The notes: generated from the sequence alone by a model not told the origin. 64,000 nucleotides of DNA from Pseudomonas sp. TNT3 (GCF_010095445.2 NZ_WFGV02000006.1:118023-182022); one strand, 5' to 3'; counted from the stretch's first letter, positions 9,665 to 18,420 are shown. Translations and numbers: made by a program.

Positions 9665-10057
9665 TTATAAGTATGCAAAGGTCAACAGGTTTCTAAGTTC
9701 TAATTGTTTCAAAGGTTTCTGTAAACAACCCAGGAGTGGAATTTTCAGAGTGTTGGCTTCTTTGGCAAGTTCGTCCAGTTCAATGGGTGTCAGACTACTG
9801 AGCAGGATAGCGTGGCTGATCAGGTTTAAGTCGCTCGCCATTTTTATCAGGTCCAGGCCGGACAGATCAGGCAGACATTGATCACACAGCAGAATATCAA
9901 AAGGGTGCGACACTCCGAGCATCTTTTGCATCGCGCCTGCCGCGCTGTCGGTGAGGGTGATTTGACTGAAGCCATAACTTTCCAACAAACATTGAATCGC
10001 TCTAAGCTGAAAGGGATGATCTTCCACTACCAAGATGCGTAAATTTTTTTTATTCAT
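9665..10057 (-). CDS. Stand-alone receiver-domain protein (RocR-like receiver without an EAL domain)
   Basis: 130 residues from the ATG at 10057; a GTG at 10069 would add four residues. The sequence is a receiver domain only: acidic pair in ILVVEDHPFQL, phospho-acceptor Asp in ILLCDQCLPDLSG, conserved Ser/Thr region AILLSSLT and Lys in CLQKPLKQ. It stops soon after the last helix, with no output domain. In P. aeruginosa the third Roc component, RocR, has a receiver followed by an EAL phosphodiesterase and competes with RocA1 for phosphate from the kinase. This protein sits at the equivalent place in the locus and could be a phosphate sink. That role is inferred from position and domain content. 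Confidence 0.8.
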   Translation of the reverse strand: MNKKNLRILVVEDHPFQLRAIQCLLESYGFSQITLTDSAAGAMQKMLGVSHPFDILLCDQCLPDLSGLDLIKMASDLNLISHAILLSSLTPIELDELAKEANTLKIPLLGCLQKPLKQLELRNLLTFAYL

Positions 10058-10432
10058 GGGACTACTCACACTTGATCCGACGAGCAGACGGAGCGTGATT
10101 ATTTCGCAGTACTTAACTGCAATCGATCAGCCAGCGCGACATGCGGCGTAGGGCATTTCCGTGTGCGTTGAGGGCTTTTGGATTGGGAGAGGCAGATCAG
10201 CCACTTCAAAGGGTGAAATGACTGTTTTGTCGCCTTCTCACACTTCGCATGACGGGTGCCCTATTCGAGGGAGTGTTTAGAAAATATTGAAATTCTAAAG
10301 CTTATTATTATGAGGTGAAAATATTAATAATTTTTTGCTGATGATTTAAGTTGCTTGTGTTTGTTAATGTGTTTTGAAATGTGGTGTGAGTGAGCTATAT
10401 TGGGCGTTATGTAACTGATTTGAGAGGCGAGC
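10058..10432. other. Divergent intergenic region, AT-rich
   Basis: 375 bases between the receiver gene (leftward) and the dGTPase gene (rightward). The right half, from about 10270 to 10400, is strikingly AT-rich for this genome. I see no RNA gene, no clear operator and no credible small reading frame. Promoters for both neighbours should lie here. Confidence 0.6.
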
Positions 10433-11794
10433 ATGGAAAGAATGAGCTGGGACAAGTTGCTGAATAACACCCGTCTTGGCGGTCGGCCGCCTAAATCCGA
10501 GCTGGGCCGGTCACCTTTCCACTCAGACCATGACAAGGTTATTTTCTCCGGTGCGTTCAGACGTCTCGCAAGAAAAACTCAGGTGCACCCTCTTGCCACT
10601 AATGATCATGTTCATAATCGCCTCACGCACAGCTTGGAGGTGGCTTGTGTGGGTCGGACGCTGGGAGTCAGAGTAGGCCAGGAACTTCTGAATGAAAGAC
10701 TTATCCCTGAACAACATTCAGCGTCTGATATTGGTGATATTGTCCAGACTGCTTGTCTCGCGCATGATATCGGTAACCCTCCATTCGGGCATACAGGTGA
10801 AGAAGCCATTCGTCACTGGTTCTCCAATGATGTGGGGGCGAAGTTAATTGAACACTTGCCATTCCACGAAGCTACTGATTTGCGTAGATTTGAAGGTAAT
10901 GCCCAAGGGTTCAGGGTTTTAACGACCTCGGAATATCATCCTTATGAAGGGGGTATGCGCCTGACTTACGCGTCACTGGGGGCGTTCATTAAATACCCCT
11001 GGCTGGCGGGTGATGCTGTTAACAAGCAGAGGCCTATCGAGAACAAATACGGTATTTACTGTTCTGAGTTGGATTTGTTTAATGAAGTCGCTGATGCGAC
11101 TGGTTTGTTGAAGTTGGGTGATGGATGGCGATGCCGACATCCACTGGCTAATTTGATGGAAGTCTCCGATGACTTTTGCTACGCCATTCTTGATCTGGAA
11201 GATGGCGTAGAGATGGGGATCCTTGAATGGGATAAGGTCTTTGAGATTCTGTGCCTGGTCCTCGATGATCATCAAAAGAATCAGCTGGTTAAAGAAATCC
11301 AGGGTATGAAAGTGGGGCGTAGGCTTTCCATGGTTCGTGGAAAGGTCATTTCAGCTTTTGTAGATGCTGGAGCGGCTGCTTTCATGAATAACCATAACGA
11401 CATCATGACCGGCAAAGTGTTAGGCATCCTGGATCTGTGTGACAGGAACGTGCGTGACTGTGTATCCGCCGCCAAAGGTCTTGCCCGAGATGAGATCTTT
11501 CAGCATCCGCGTAAGGTTGAGTTGGAAATCGGGGCTTATAGCACCCTCTCTACCTTGCTCAATGTGAGTTGCTCTGCTGCCTTGGAGTATGTCAGAAAGG
11601 GTGGTGTCGCTGATTCCAAGACCCGCAGGGTGGTAGAGCTTTTCGGACTGGACCTGAAAAATCTGGAGAGTCAGTCAGGTGTCTCCAAAGAGTACGGCGC
11701 AATCATGCAGGTTCTGGATTACGTAAGTGGTATGACGGATAACTACGCGATGCACTTGGCTCGCCAATTTAATGGCTTGGGCGGAGATCGTTGA
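10433..11794 (+). CDS. dgt: dGTPase-type HD-domain triphosphohydrolase
   Basis: 453 residues. Family members cleave dGTP, or other dNTPs, to the nucleoside and tripolyphosphate in the cytoplasm. The opening KSELGRSPFHSDHDKVIFSGAFRRLARKTQV is typical. Metal-binding motifs follow: His in HNRLTHSLEV, the HD pair in CLAHDIGNPPFGHTGEEA (about residue 110), and the EGNAQGFRVL segment. The ATG at 10433 has AGAGG six bases ahead. The gene is AT-richer than its neighbours, uses less biased codons, and has an AT-rich upstream region, which suggests acquisition. It is not in an operon. Whether it is a housekeeping dGTPase or a defence dGTPase cannot be told from sequence alone. Confidence 0.87.
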   Translation: MERMSWDKLLNNTRLGGRPPKSELGRSPFHSDHDKVIFSGAFRRLARKTQVHPLATNDHVHNRLTHSLEVACVGRTLGVRVGQELLNERLIPEQHSASDIGDIVQTACLAHDIGNPPFGHTGEEAIRHWFSNDVGAKLIEHLPFHEATDLRRFEGNAQGFRVLTTSEYHPYEGGMRLTYASLGAFIKYPWLAGDAVNKQRPIENKYGIYCSELDLFNEVADATGLLKLGDGWRCRHPLANLMEVSDDFCYAILDLEDGVEMGILEWDKVFEILCLVLDDHQKNQLVKEIQGMKVGRRLSMVRGKVISAFVDAGAAAFMNNHNDIMTGKVLGILDLCDRNVRDCVSAAKGLARDEIFQHPRKVELEIGAYSTLSTLLNVSCSAALEYVRKGGVADSKTRRVVELFGLDLKNLESQSGVSKEYGAIMQVLDYVSGMTDNYAMHLARQFNGLGGDR

Positions 11795-11839
11795 AGGTAG
11801 GGAGTTTTTATTTTTAGGGCTTTTAAGGCGTCCAGCTCG

Positions 11840-13003
11840 CTACAGTCCGACAGCATCGATATCAATCAGTAACAGCCGCTCGCCGTTATCGAAAAACTGC
11901 CCGGCCGTTAGGCAGTACTGGTTCGTGGTGGCATCGCGATAAGTGTTGGAAAGCGTCAACCGGCGCTCGTCCCAACCTTCCGCCAGCAAGTGGTAGAAGT
12001 AGGGACGCCATGACCAATTATGACCCAGGTAGAGATTGTCAGATTCCCAGCCGTTGTTTCGCCATTCGAGGTTCGGCGTCAGCTGCGTGCCGTGGCGGTC
12101 ACATTGATAAAAGCGCAACAGCCAAGGGAACGCATCCAGCTGTGGTAATGCGCTAAGCGGCGCACGGGCGTGTGCCCAGGCCTGCAGAATGGACATCAAT
12201 TCGCTGAGCTGTTGGCGCATGATCATCAGACGACCGCGTTCGCTCAGTTTTTGTTGAACGTAACGCTGGCGAAGTTGAGCGAATTGCCTCACAAAGGCCT
12301 CGGTTGCAAAAAACTCTTCTTCGGCCCGGGCGAACAGAAAACCCTGTACGTAGCGCGAACCGCACTCCAGGGCAAAATTCAGCTGAGCGTCGGTCTCCAC
12401 CCCTTCTGCAATGATCCAGCAACCCGTTTTTTCCGCCATTTGCGCCAGAGCTTTAACCACGTCACTGCTGGGGCCACCTAATGCGGCGGCTTGGAACAGG
12501 CGCATGTCCAGTTTGAGAATGTCCGGTTGCAACGCCAGTACTCGATCCAGCTGAGAGTACCCGGCACCGAAATCATCGATGGCAATTCGGGCACCCGCCT
12601 GCCGATAGCGGGCAACGACGTCTGCCAATCGCTGGATGTTTCCACCCAATTCGGTGATCTCGAAAACGATGCGACGCGGGTCGACGTCGTATCGGACGAG
12701 TTGTTTAAGGCTTGGGAGCGACTGATCCGGGCGCAGGCGATTGATCCACCGCGGCGACATGTTCAGGCTGAGAAACCAGTCCGCCGGCGCTTCGTGCAGG
12801 CGGCTCAGGGCATTTTCACGGATGTGGCGATCGAGTCGTCGCAGAGCGATGGCAGGTGTTCGGGGATCGGCAAACAAGGGGCCAACCGAGGCAAGATGAC
12901 CGTCCGGATGACGCAGTCTACCCAAGGCTTCGACACCTGCTATGCGGCCAGTGGCGGTATCGATGAACGGCTGAAAGCAGGCGAGCGGTTGCCCGTCGAT
13001 CAC
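11840..13003 (-). CDS. EAL-domain protein with C-terminal sensory-like domain (YkuI-like)
   Basis: 387 residues. The EAL domain covers about residues 1-240 with Glu25 in VEALGRLRHP, the metal-site motif IAIDDFGAGYSQLD and IIAEGVETD, so the catalytic residues for c-di-GMP hydrolysis look intact. The remaining 140 residues form a helical linker and a PAS/Cache-like domain, as in B. subtilis YkuI. No membrane segment is visible. The GTG start at 13003 is supported by a full AAGGAGG Shine-Dalgarno sequence just upstream; no later start would keep the N-terminal QPF strand. It converges with dgt, leaving 45 bases between stops. Confidence 0.88.
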   Translation of the reverse strand: MIDGQPLACFQPFIDTATGRIAGVEALGRLRHPDGHLASVGPLFADPRTPAIALRRLDRHIRENALSRLHEAPADWFLSLNMSPRWINRLRPDQSLPSLKQLVRYDVDPRRIVFEITELGGNIQRLADVVARYRQAGARIAIDDFGAGYSQLDRVLALQPDILKLDMRLFQAAALGGPSSDVVKALAQMAEKTGCWIIAEGVETDAQLNFALECGSRYVQGFLFARAEEEFFATEAFVRQFAQLRQRYVQQKLSERGRLMIMRQQLSELMSILQAWAHARAPLSALPQLDAFPWLLRFYQCDRHGTQLTPNLEWRNNGWESDNLYLGHNWSWRPYFYHLLAEGWDERRLTLSNTYRDATTNQYCLTAGQFFDNGERLLLIDIDAVGL

Positions 13004-13053
13004 GAGGCCTCCTTAGTAAAGTATTGTTTTGATACCTGGGCACAGGGTAGGCA

Positions 13054-13093
13054 CACAGGATTAAACCTCTCGATAAAGAGGTTCAATCCTGTG
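13054..13093. terminator. Strong hairpin downstream of the yqjK-like operon
   Basis: A 9-bp outer stem (13054-13062 with 13085-13093) and a 7-bp inner stem (13064-13070 with 13077-13083) are separated by one mismatch; the loop is CGATAA. It lies between the operon end at 13124 and the EAL gene start at 13003. There is no T-run, so it may be an attenuating hairpin rather than a classic terminator. Confidence 0.45.
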
Positions 13094-13123
13094 ATGTTGC
13101 AAGAATGCAGCCAGATGATGGCA

Positions 13124-13465
13124 TCAAGGCCTGCGCGATGAGCCTTGCATGACAAGCTTGATCAGCGGCCCCAATGTGGCACCCAGTCGAACCAGACGGG
13201 TCACGCTGCTGGTTCCGCCGCTCTTGGCGCCTTTGCCCGTCAGAAAACCCAACAGTGTGACGGCCGCCACGCCCCATAGCGGGGCGTGCTTGATGCCGAA
13301 ACCACCTTGCAGGCTCTGCGTCATTCCTCTTACGCGCTGCAAAGGCTGCAGCAATTGTTGGGATTCATGACGAATTTCCTGCCGGTGCATTTCCATACGC
13401 AGGCGGATCAGGGCCTTGCGCATTTCTGTGCGCGAGTTGTTATGAGGCAGTTCAGGCAGGCTCAT
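13124..13465 (-). CDS. Small membrane protein, YqjK-like position
   Basis: 113 residues. The N-terminal half is charged and helical (MRKALIRLRMEMHRQEIRHE). A hydrophobic segment follows at about residues 65-80 (WGVAAVTLLGFLTG), then a second weak one. The ATG at 13465 overlaps the stop of the preceding yqjE-like gene, so it is the third gene of an elaB-yqjE-yqjK type operon as in enterobacteria. I recognise it mainly from that order and from the basic helical start. Its function is unknown. Confidence 0.7.
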   Translation of the reverse strand: MSLPELPHNNSRTEMRKALIRLRMEMHRQEIRHESQQLLQPLQRVRGMTQSLQGGFGIKHAPLWGVAAVTLLGFLTGKGAKSGGTSSVTRLVRLGATLGPLIKLVMQGSSRRP

Positions 13466-13851
13466 GGCAGCAGGCGCTCCCGATCGTTGGCCAACTCTTC
13501 AAGCGTGCCGTGGAAAGGCGAGGACTCGTCGAAAATCGCCGCTTTCAAACGCATCGCACAGAAGATTGCTGCCAAGGTATAGAACACACAAAGTCCAATG
13601 ATGGCAGGCAGGCGGTACGTGTCCCAGAACAGGATCATTACTAGCGTCGACAGTCCCACCAGCAACAGCAAGGCAAAAACCAGCGACAGGCCTGCGAACA
13701 GCAACAGGCTTACTGTGCGTGCTTTCTGCTCCTGCAGTTCAATGCCGAATAGCTCGACATGGCTGTGCAGCAGTCCAAGGAAAGCGGCACCGAGGCGCCG
13801 CGGTGAGGAGCTTGGGCCCGTCGCCGACGAGCCGGATTCGCCGATTGCCAT
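13462..13851 (-). CDS. YqjE/phage-holin-like inner-membrane protein
   Basis: 129 residues from the ATG at 13851, which follows the stop of the upstream gene by one base; the GTG/TTG-type extension to 13878 lies inside that gene. Two adjacent membrane segments occupy about residues 50-75 and 80-105 (LLLFAGLSLVFALLLLVGL and AIIGLCVFYTLAAIFCAM). Before them is the helix LHSHVELFGIELQEQKAR typical of the Phage_holin_3_6/YqjE family. The family is not a real holin; it is an envelope protein of unknown role that accompanies ElaB/YqjD. Confidence 0.8.
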   Translation of the reverse strand: MAIGESGSSATGPSSSPRRLGAAFLGLLHSHVELFGIELQEQKARTVSLLLFAGLSLVFALLLLVGLSTLVMILFWDTYRLPAIIGLCVFYTLAAIFCAMRLKAAIFDESSPFHGTLEELANDRERLLP

Positions 13852-13852
13852 A

Positions 13853-14167
13853 TCAGCGCCGAGTGGCCAGCAGGCCAATCAGGAAACCCACGCCGGCCGC
13901 AATACCGACCGATTGCCAAGGGTTGGCCTGAACATAATCTTCCGTAGCGGTCACAGCAGCCGCACCACGCTCGCGCAGTGAATCTTCAGTCAGCTTCAAG
14001 GTTTCCCGTGCACGCAAAAGACTGTCGTGAATCTGGTCACGCAGCTCATCGGCTTGGTCACCGGCCAGGGAGGCGGTGTGTTCGAGCAACCGCTCGGTAT
14101 CGTGCACCAGGGTCTGAAAATCGTTCATCAGGATTTCTTGAGCAGTCTTTGCCTTGATGCTGGCCAT
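13853..14167 (-). CDS. ElaB/YqjD-family (DUF883) membrane-anchored ribosome-binding protein
   Basis: 104 residues. A long amphipathic helix (residues 5-75) is followed by the family's end, ATEDYVQANPWQSVGIAAGVGFLIGLLATRR. This is a single C-terminal membrane anchor with terminal arginines. ElaB/YqjD proteins of E. coli tether stationary-phase ribosomes to the inner membrane and are RpoS-dependent; the same role here is inferred. The start ATG at 14167 has GGAG eight bases ahead. It is the first gene of a tight three-gene operon. Confidence 0.88.
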   Translation of the reverse strand: MASIKAKTAQEILMNDFQTLVHDTERLLEHTASLAGDQADELRDQIHDSLLRARETLKLTEDSLRERGAAAVTATEDYVQANPWQSVGIAAGVGFLIGLLATRR

Positions 14168-14470
14168 TGGTGATCTCCGTAAGTGGCTTCTGTTGCGTTC
14201 GAGTATGAGCCTTGCGCGAAGGTTCAGTACAAATCACTGGTACAGCTTTTGCTATTAGTTGGTGCGCCAGTCTGCGCTATCGCGCTGTTGGTGAGCATGA
14301 TTGGGGCGAAACCTTATCTCAAATAACGAAAACGCGCGCAAAGGTTCCGGCCTTGTGCGCCAAAGCGGCTCTCGAGGTCCTCTATGAAGACTCGTTGAGT
14401 CGCAACTTGGTGCACGAATTGTCTGCGCGAACTGCTTTGGTGCTTTTTTAGCCTTCAGGTCTGCCAACCC
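14168..14470. other. Intergenic region upstream of the ammonium transporter
   Basis: 303 bases between divergent genes. It must hold both promoters. An open frame at 14212-14451 has no ribosome-binding site and no recognisable protein features. I see no clear NtrC or sigma-54 element. Confidence 0.5.
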
Positions 14471-15679
14471 ATGGAAAATTTGCAAAGCGCTGTGGACGGT
14501 CTGGTTCACAGCTCCAATACGCTGTTCATTCTAATCGGCGCGGTCATGGTGCTGGCGATGCACGCCGGATTTGCCTTCCTCGAAGTTGGCACGGTTCGAC
14601 AAAAGAACCAGGTCAATGCGCTATCGAAAATCCTCAGTGACTTCGCGATTTCGACATTGGCCTACTTCTTTATAGGCTATTGGATTTCATATGGGGTGAC
14701 GTTCATGCAACCGGCGGCGGTGCTTACTGCCGACCACGGGTATGGCCTGGTAAAGTTTTTCTTCCTGCTGACCTTTGCGGCGGCGATACCGGCGATTATT
14801 TCCGGCGGCATTGCCGAACGTGCCCGGTTCGTCCCGCAGCTGTGCGCGACGGCGTTGATCGTCGCGTTCATCTACCCTTTTTTCGAAGGCATGGTCTGGA
14901 ACGGAAATTACGGGTTTCAGGCGTGGTTACTGGCGAGTTTCGGCGCCGGTTTCCACGACTTTGCGGGCTCGGTGGTCGTGCACGCCATGGGCGGCTGGCT
15001 GGCGCTGGCGGCCGTGTTGCTGCTTGGCCCGAGGCAAGGGCGCTATCGCGACGGACGCCTGGTGGCATTCGCACCCTCGAGCATTCCCTTTCTGGCGCTG
15101 GGCTCGTGGATTCTGATCGTTGGCTGGTTCGGGTTCAACGTCATGAGCGCGCAAACCCTGCAAGGCGTCAGCGGCCTGGTCGCGGTGAATTCGCTGATGG
15201 CCATGGTGGGCGGCACCGTGGCCGCATTGATCGTCGGACGCAATGACCCGGGCTTTTTGCATAACGGTCCGCTGGCCGGACTTGTGGCCATCTGCGCCGG
15301 CTCCGATCTGATGCACCCGGTGGGCGCATTGATTACGGGCGCGATAGCGGGGGCAATGTTTGTCTGGTGCTTCACCGCTGCTCAAGGCAAATGGCACATC
15401 GACGATGTGCTGGGTGTATGGCCCCTGCATGGTCTGTGCGGTGTCTGGGGCGGGATTGCCTGCGGCATTTTCGGGCAGAGCGCATTGGGCGGACTGGGCG
15501 GTGTCAGCCTGATCAGCCAATTGATCGGGACCTCGCTCGGCGTGGTCGTGGCGCTGGTCGGCGGGTTTACGGTCTATGGCGTGATCAAGGCGCTTCATGG
15601 ACTGCGCCTGAGCCAGGAAGAGGAGTATTACGGCGCGGATTTGTCGGTGCACAAGATCGGCGCTGTCAGTCAGGACTGA
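14471..15679 (+). CDS. amt: Ammonium transporter (Amt family)
   Basis: 402 residues with eleven hydrophobic segments, the usual Amt topology. Family marks include MHAGFAFLEVGTVRQKNQVNAL at the start, the twin pore histidines in GSVVVHAMGGW and VWPLHGLCGVWG, and the ISGGIAERARF loop. It forms a trimeric inner-membrane channel for ammonium. The protein starts directly at the mature-like ENLQSAVDGL, with only a weak signal. Unlike the common glnK-amtB arrangement, no PII gene accompanies it; the neighbours are unrelated. It is probably a secondary Amt paralogue. Confidence 0.93.
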   Translation: MENLQSAVDGLVHSSNTLFILIGAVMVLAMHAGFAFLEVGTVRQKNQVNALSKILSDFAISTLAYFFIGYWISYGVTFMQPAAVLTADHGYGLVKFFFLLTFAAAIPAIISGGIAERARFVPQLCATALIVAFIYPFFEGMVWNGNYGFQAWLLASFGAGFHDFAGSVVVHAMGGWLALAAVLLLGPRQGRYRDGRLVAFAPSSIPFLALGSWILIVGWFGFNVMSAQTLQGVSGLVAVNSLMAMVGGTVAALIVGRNDPGFLHNGPLAGLVAICAGSDLMHPVGALITGAIAGAMFVWCFTAAQGKWHIDDVLGVWPLHGLCGVWGGIACGIFGQSALGGLGGVSLISQLIGTSLGVVVALVGGFTVYGVIKALHGLRLSQEEEYYGADLSVHKIGAVSQD

Positions 15680-15804
15680 TCAGGGTCGGCGGCGGATCGC
15701 AGAGCGCTTGCGCAACGGCCATTGCGCGGTAGCTTGAGCCGTCGTCTCGACTGCTTTTTATCGCGGGCCTAGAATGAACCTCTACTTTGCCGAGACTTGT
15801 AGTC

Positions 15805-16041
15805 ATGCCTCCTGAATGTCAGCTGTTCGGCACCCTGGGTTGCCATCTCTGTGAACTGGCCGAAGAAGAACTGATGCCCTTGGTCGAGCACGGTTTGATG
15901 GTCGAGTTGGTGGATATTGCGGAAAACGAAGATTGGATCGAAGACTACGGTTTGCGTATTCCGGTCCTGCGCCGTCTTGATACCGGTGCCGAGCTCGACT
16001 GGCCATTCGATGCCGAGCAGGTCGTGGCTTTCCTGCGCTGA
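15805..16041 (+). CDS. Glutaredoxin-like protein (DUF836)
   Basis: 78 residues from the ATG at 15805; a TTG at 15787 is an alternative. A thioredoxin-fold start (CQLFGTLGCHLCELAEE) carries the redox motif Cys13-x-x-Cys16, and the cis-Pro region reads YGLRIPVLRR. Length and motif match the small DUF836 glutaredoxin family, presumed cytoplasmic thiol-redox proteins. Its substrate is unknown. It has its own short upstream region. Confidence 0.82.
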   Translation: MPPECQLFGTLGCHLCELAEEELMPLVEHGLMVELVDIAENEDWIEDYGLRIPVLRRLDTGAELDWPFDAEQVVAFLR

Positions 16042-16170
16042 TTCTTTCCCATCCGTCGCGGTCAGTGTCTGATCCATTGGCGAATGGACGGTGATTCGGT
16101 TACTGTATGCCTGTACAGTTATTCGGGTCGCCTGTCTTGCGGGACGATCCCGCGAGTCAGAGGATGAGTC

Positions 16171-16488
16171 ATGGTCAATGTCGAACAATTGAAGAACAGC
16201 GTGAACCGAATGTCGGCGGATGTCGTGCGCGAGGCGGTCCTCGAATTGCGCCTGGACGGCCTGGTCACGGAAGGGAAAACCCCGTTCAACAAGTTGCATT
16301 TCAATACGTGCTTCGCCGAAATCGAGGCATTGTTCCAGCGTGCCGGTTACCACCGGCAACTGGATGTCGTGGGGTATCAGGGATTGATGTACGCGCTTTA
16401 CGATCCCGGTCGCTGGGAGGCCGTTGATGTATTGCGCTGGCTCAAGGAATTCACTGAGGCGGCAGCTCGTGCGCAGATACCTGCGTAG
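16171..16488 (+). CDS. Conserved small cytoplasmic protein, function unknown
   Basis: 105 residues starting MVNVEQLKNSVNRMSADVV, no signal peptide or membrane segment, mostly helical, with a central stretch (NTCFAEIEALFQRAGYHRQLDVVGYQGLMYALYDPGRW) that looks structured. It is preceded by AGAGGATGAGTC, giving a good ribosome site for the ATG at 16171. The pseudouridine synthase gene follows after 68 bases in the same direction. I do not recognise a domain. Confidence 0.7.
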   Translation: MVNVEQLKNSVNRMSADVVREAVLELRLDGLVTEGKTPFNKLHFNTCFAEIEALFQRAGYHRQLDVVGYQGLMYALYDPGRWEAVDVLRWLKEFTEAAARAQIPA

Positions 16489-16556
16489 GGATTCTCCACT
16501 AGGTTCGTATGAGCAGCTGCTGGATAATGCCGGCCATCAGCCTCTAGAGCTTTCGT

Positions 16557-17447
16557 ATGCCCACTTCAACTTTTTCGGCTGCGCACAGTCAGGCCAGCAC
16601 ACTCTACCTGCCGCCCGGGTCGTGGCTGACGGTGCTCGACTGCCTGTGCGAGCACTTCAGCGCTATTGGCCGTGAACAGTGGCTGGACAGAATTGCCCGA
16701 GGTCGGGTTCTCGACGGTCAAGGTCTGCCCATCGCGCTTGACCTGCCCTACAAGGAAGGTCTGCGCATTCACTATTTTCGGGAAGTGCCGGACGAGAAAC
16801 CGATTCCGGTGATCGAGTCGATTCTGTATGCAGATGAGCATCTGGTGGTCGCGGACAAGCCGCACTTTCTGCCGGTGACGCCGGCGGGTGAGTACGTCGA
16901 GCAAACGTTGCTTCGGCGGTTGATCCGTCGACTGGATAACCCGCATCTCGTGCCACTGCATCGCATTGATCGCCATACGGCGGGGCTGGTGCTGTTTTCG
17001 GCGAACCCGCAGAGTCGTTCGGCTTATCAGTCACTGTTCCCGACACGCCGCATCGAAAAACGCTACGAAGCCATCGCCCGTGCCTTGCCTGACCTGAAAT
17101 TTCCGCTGGTGCATAAAAGCAGGCTCATTGATGGCGAGCCTTTCTTCCGCATGCAGGAGGGGCCCGGTGCCAGCAATACCGAGACGGCTGTCGACGTCAG
17201 GGAAAAGCACGGAGATCTCTGGCGATACGCGCTGTACCCGGTGACCGGCAAAAAACATCAGCTGCGGGTGCACATGACCGCATTGGGCGCGAGCATCTGC
17301 AACGACCCGTTCTATCCGCAGGTGCTTAAAGACGTCGAAGATGACTACGCCAACCCACTGAAGCTGCTGGCCCAGGGATTGCGATTCATAGACCCGATCA
17401 CCGGCGAGGAACGTGATTTCGAAAGCGAAATTACCCTGCAGTGGTGA
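16557..17447 (+). CDS. RluA-family pseudouridine synthase
   Basis: 296 residues. The catalytic motif HRIDRHTAGLVLFS (Asp near residue 141) is intact, followed by KRYEAIA and the C-terminal LYPVTGKKHQLRVHM block, all hallmarks of the RluA/RluC/RsuA fold. It isomerises uridine to pseudouridine in an RNA. The RNA target cannot be deduced; the sequence lacks an N-terminal S4 domain of clear type. A strong terminator follows the stop. Confidence 0.9.
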   Translation: MPTSTFSAAHSQASTLYLPPGSWLTVLDCLCEHFSAIGREQWLDRIARGRVLDGQGLPIALDLPYKEGLRIHYFREVPDEKPIPVIESILYADEHLVVADKPHFLPVTPAGEYVEQTLLRRLIRRLDNPHLVPLHRIDRHTAGLVLFSANPQSRSAYQSLFPTRRIEKRYEAIARALPDLKFPLVHKSRLIDGEPFFRMQEGPGASNTETAVDVREKHGDLWRYALYPVTGKKHQLRVHMTALGASICNDPFYPQVLKDVEDDYANPLKLLAQGLRFIDPITGEERDFESEITLQW

Positions 17448-17466
17448 GCACTTTCCCTCATCCACG

Positions 17467-17495
17467 AAAAAGCCCGCATTACGCGGGCTTTTTTT
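17467..17495. terminator. Bidirectional intrinsic terminator
   Basis: Stem AGCCCGC (17471-17477) pairs with GCGGGCT (17483-17489), loop ATTAC, flanked by A-run 17467-17470 and T-run 17490-17495. It serves both the pseudouridine synthase and the convergent lipoprotein gene. Confidence 0.92.
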
Positions 17496-17518
17496 GGCAT
17501 CGGGTGTCACCGCAACAC

Positions 17519-17740
17519 TTACAACTCTTTAACGGTGCGAACCTGATCCTTGTTGATGCGGGTTTCTTTACCGTCGAGTTGCTGGAACTCGTAGAAACCT
17601 GAGTCTTCATCGTATTTTGGCGCATCGACAGCCTGGATTTCGCGACCATCATTCAAGGTGATCACGGTAGGCGAGGAGCAACCAGCAAGGGTCGCTAGGC
17701 CCAGTGCGAGCATGAAAGTGGCGAGGGTCCGTTGAGTCAT
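17519..17740 (-). CDS. YgdI/YgdR-family small lipoprotein
   Basis: 73 residues. The signal peptide ends in the lipobox LAGC (Cys21), so the mature protein is lipid-anchored in the envelope. The mature part, SSPTVITLNDGREIQAVDAPKYDEDSGFYEF and onward, is the small SH3-like fold of the YgdI/YgdR family. Role unknown. It is a single gene between the terminator at 17467-17495 and mobA. Confidence 0.88.
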   Translation of the reverse strand: MTQRTLATFMLALGLATLAGCSSPTVITLNDGREIQAVDAPKYDEDSGFYEFQQLDGKETRINKDQVRTVKEL

Positions 17741-17817
17741 GAGTGTGTCTCCGATATGAATTCTTTGGTTACTGAGCTTGTAGACGTATACAACGCGTGC
17801 AAGTTCCTTGGCTAGTG

Positions 17818-18420
17818 TCAGTCTGACACATTGGGTTGCATGCTTAACAGTTCCGGTGTGTTGAGGTTAGCCAGGCGCGGGTCGTTATCCGGGCATTGCA
17901 GGGCCGTCGCGTCTAGCTCGCGCATAACTCGACCGGGGCTGCGTTCGCCATTGTCCCAAGCATTTTCGAAGGCATCGCGAAGCGCCACGGGAATGACGCA
18001 CAGCAACGGTTCCCAATGCTCACCGTGGCGCAGCATCAAGGGTTTTTCCGGGTGCAGGCTGGCGGATTTGCGCATGTCATGAAGCAGCCGTGCATCGATG
18101 CGCGGTACGTCGCATGGCAACACGAGCAAATACGCATGGCGAGCGGCCTTCAACCCTGCGCGAATACCGGCCAAGGGCCCCGGAAAACTACCTTCATCGT
18201 CATGCACCAATTGATCGGCGTAGGGCGCGTATTTTTCCAGGTTCCTATTGCACGAGATAATCAGATCATCGCTCAGCGATCGCGTCTTGCGCTGCAGATG
18301 GGCAATCAACGGCTCGCCATGCCATTCCAGCAATCCTTTGTCCTGCCCCCCCATCCGTTGGCCGCGACCACCCGCCAGCAGGAGAATGGAGCAGGGTGGC
18401 AAATCCGAGTTCAAGGTCAT
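17818..18420 (-). CDS. mobA: Molybdenum cofactor guanylyltransferase
   Basis: 200 residues. The nucleotide-binding signature [20 protein letters not shown] lies at residues 14-33 and [10 protein letters not shown] near residue 80. PCDVPRID follows, with the metal-binding Asp. MobA attaches GMP to molybdopterin to form the guanine dinucleotide cofactor used by DMSO-reductase-family enzymes such as nitrate reductase. It is divergent from moaB-moeA with 81 bases between, which groups the molybdenum cofactor genes. Confidence 0.93.
   Translation of the reverse strand: MTLNSDLPPCSILLLAGGRGQRMGGQDKGLLEWHGEPLIAHLQRKTRSLSDDLIISCNRNLEKYAPYADQLVHDDEGSFPGPLAGIRAGLKAARHAYLLVLPCDVPRIDARLLHDMRKSASLHPEKPLMLRHGEHWEPLLCVIPVALRDAFENAWDNGERSPGRVMRELDATALQCPDNDPRLANLNTPELLSMQPNVSD

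Noticed and set aside
14212..14451. A 79-codon plus-strand frame ahead of amt
   Set aside because: It has no ribosome-binding site, an odd composition and no recognisable feature.
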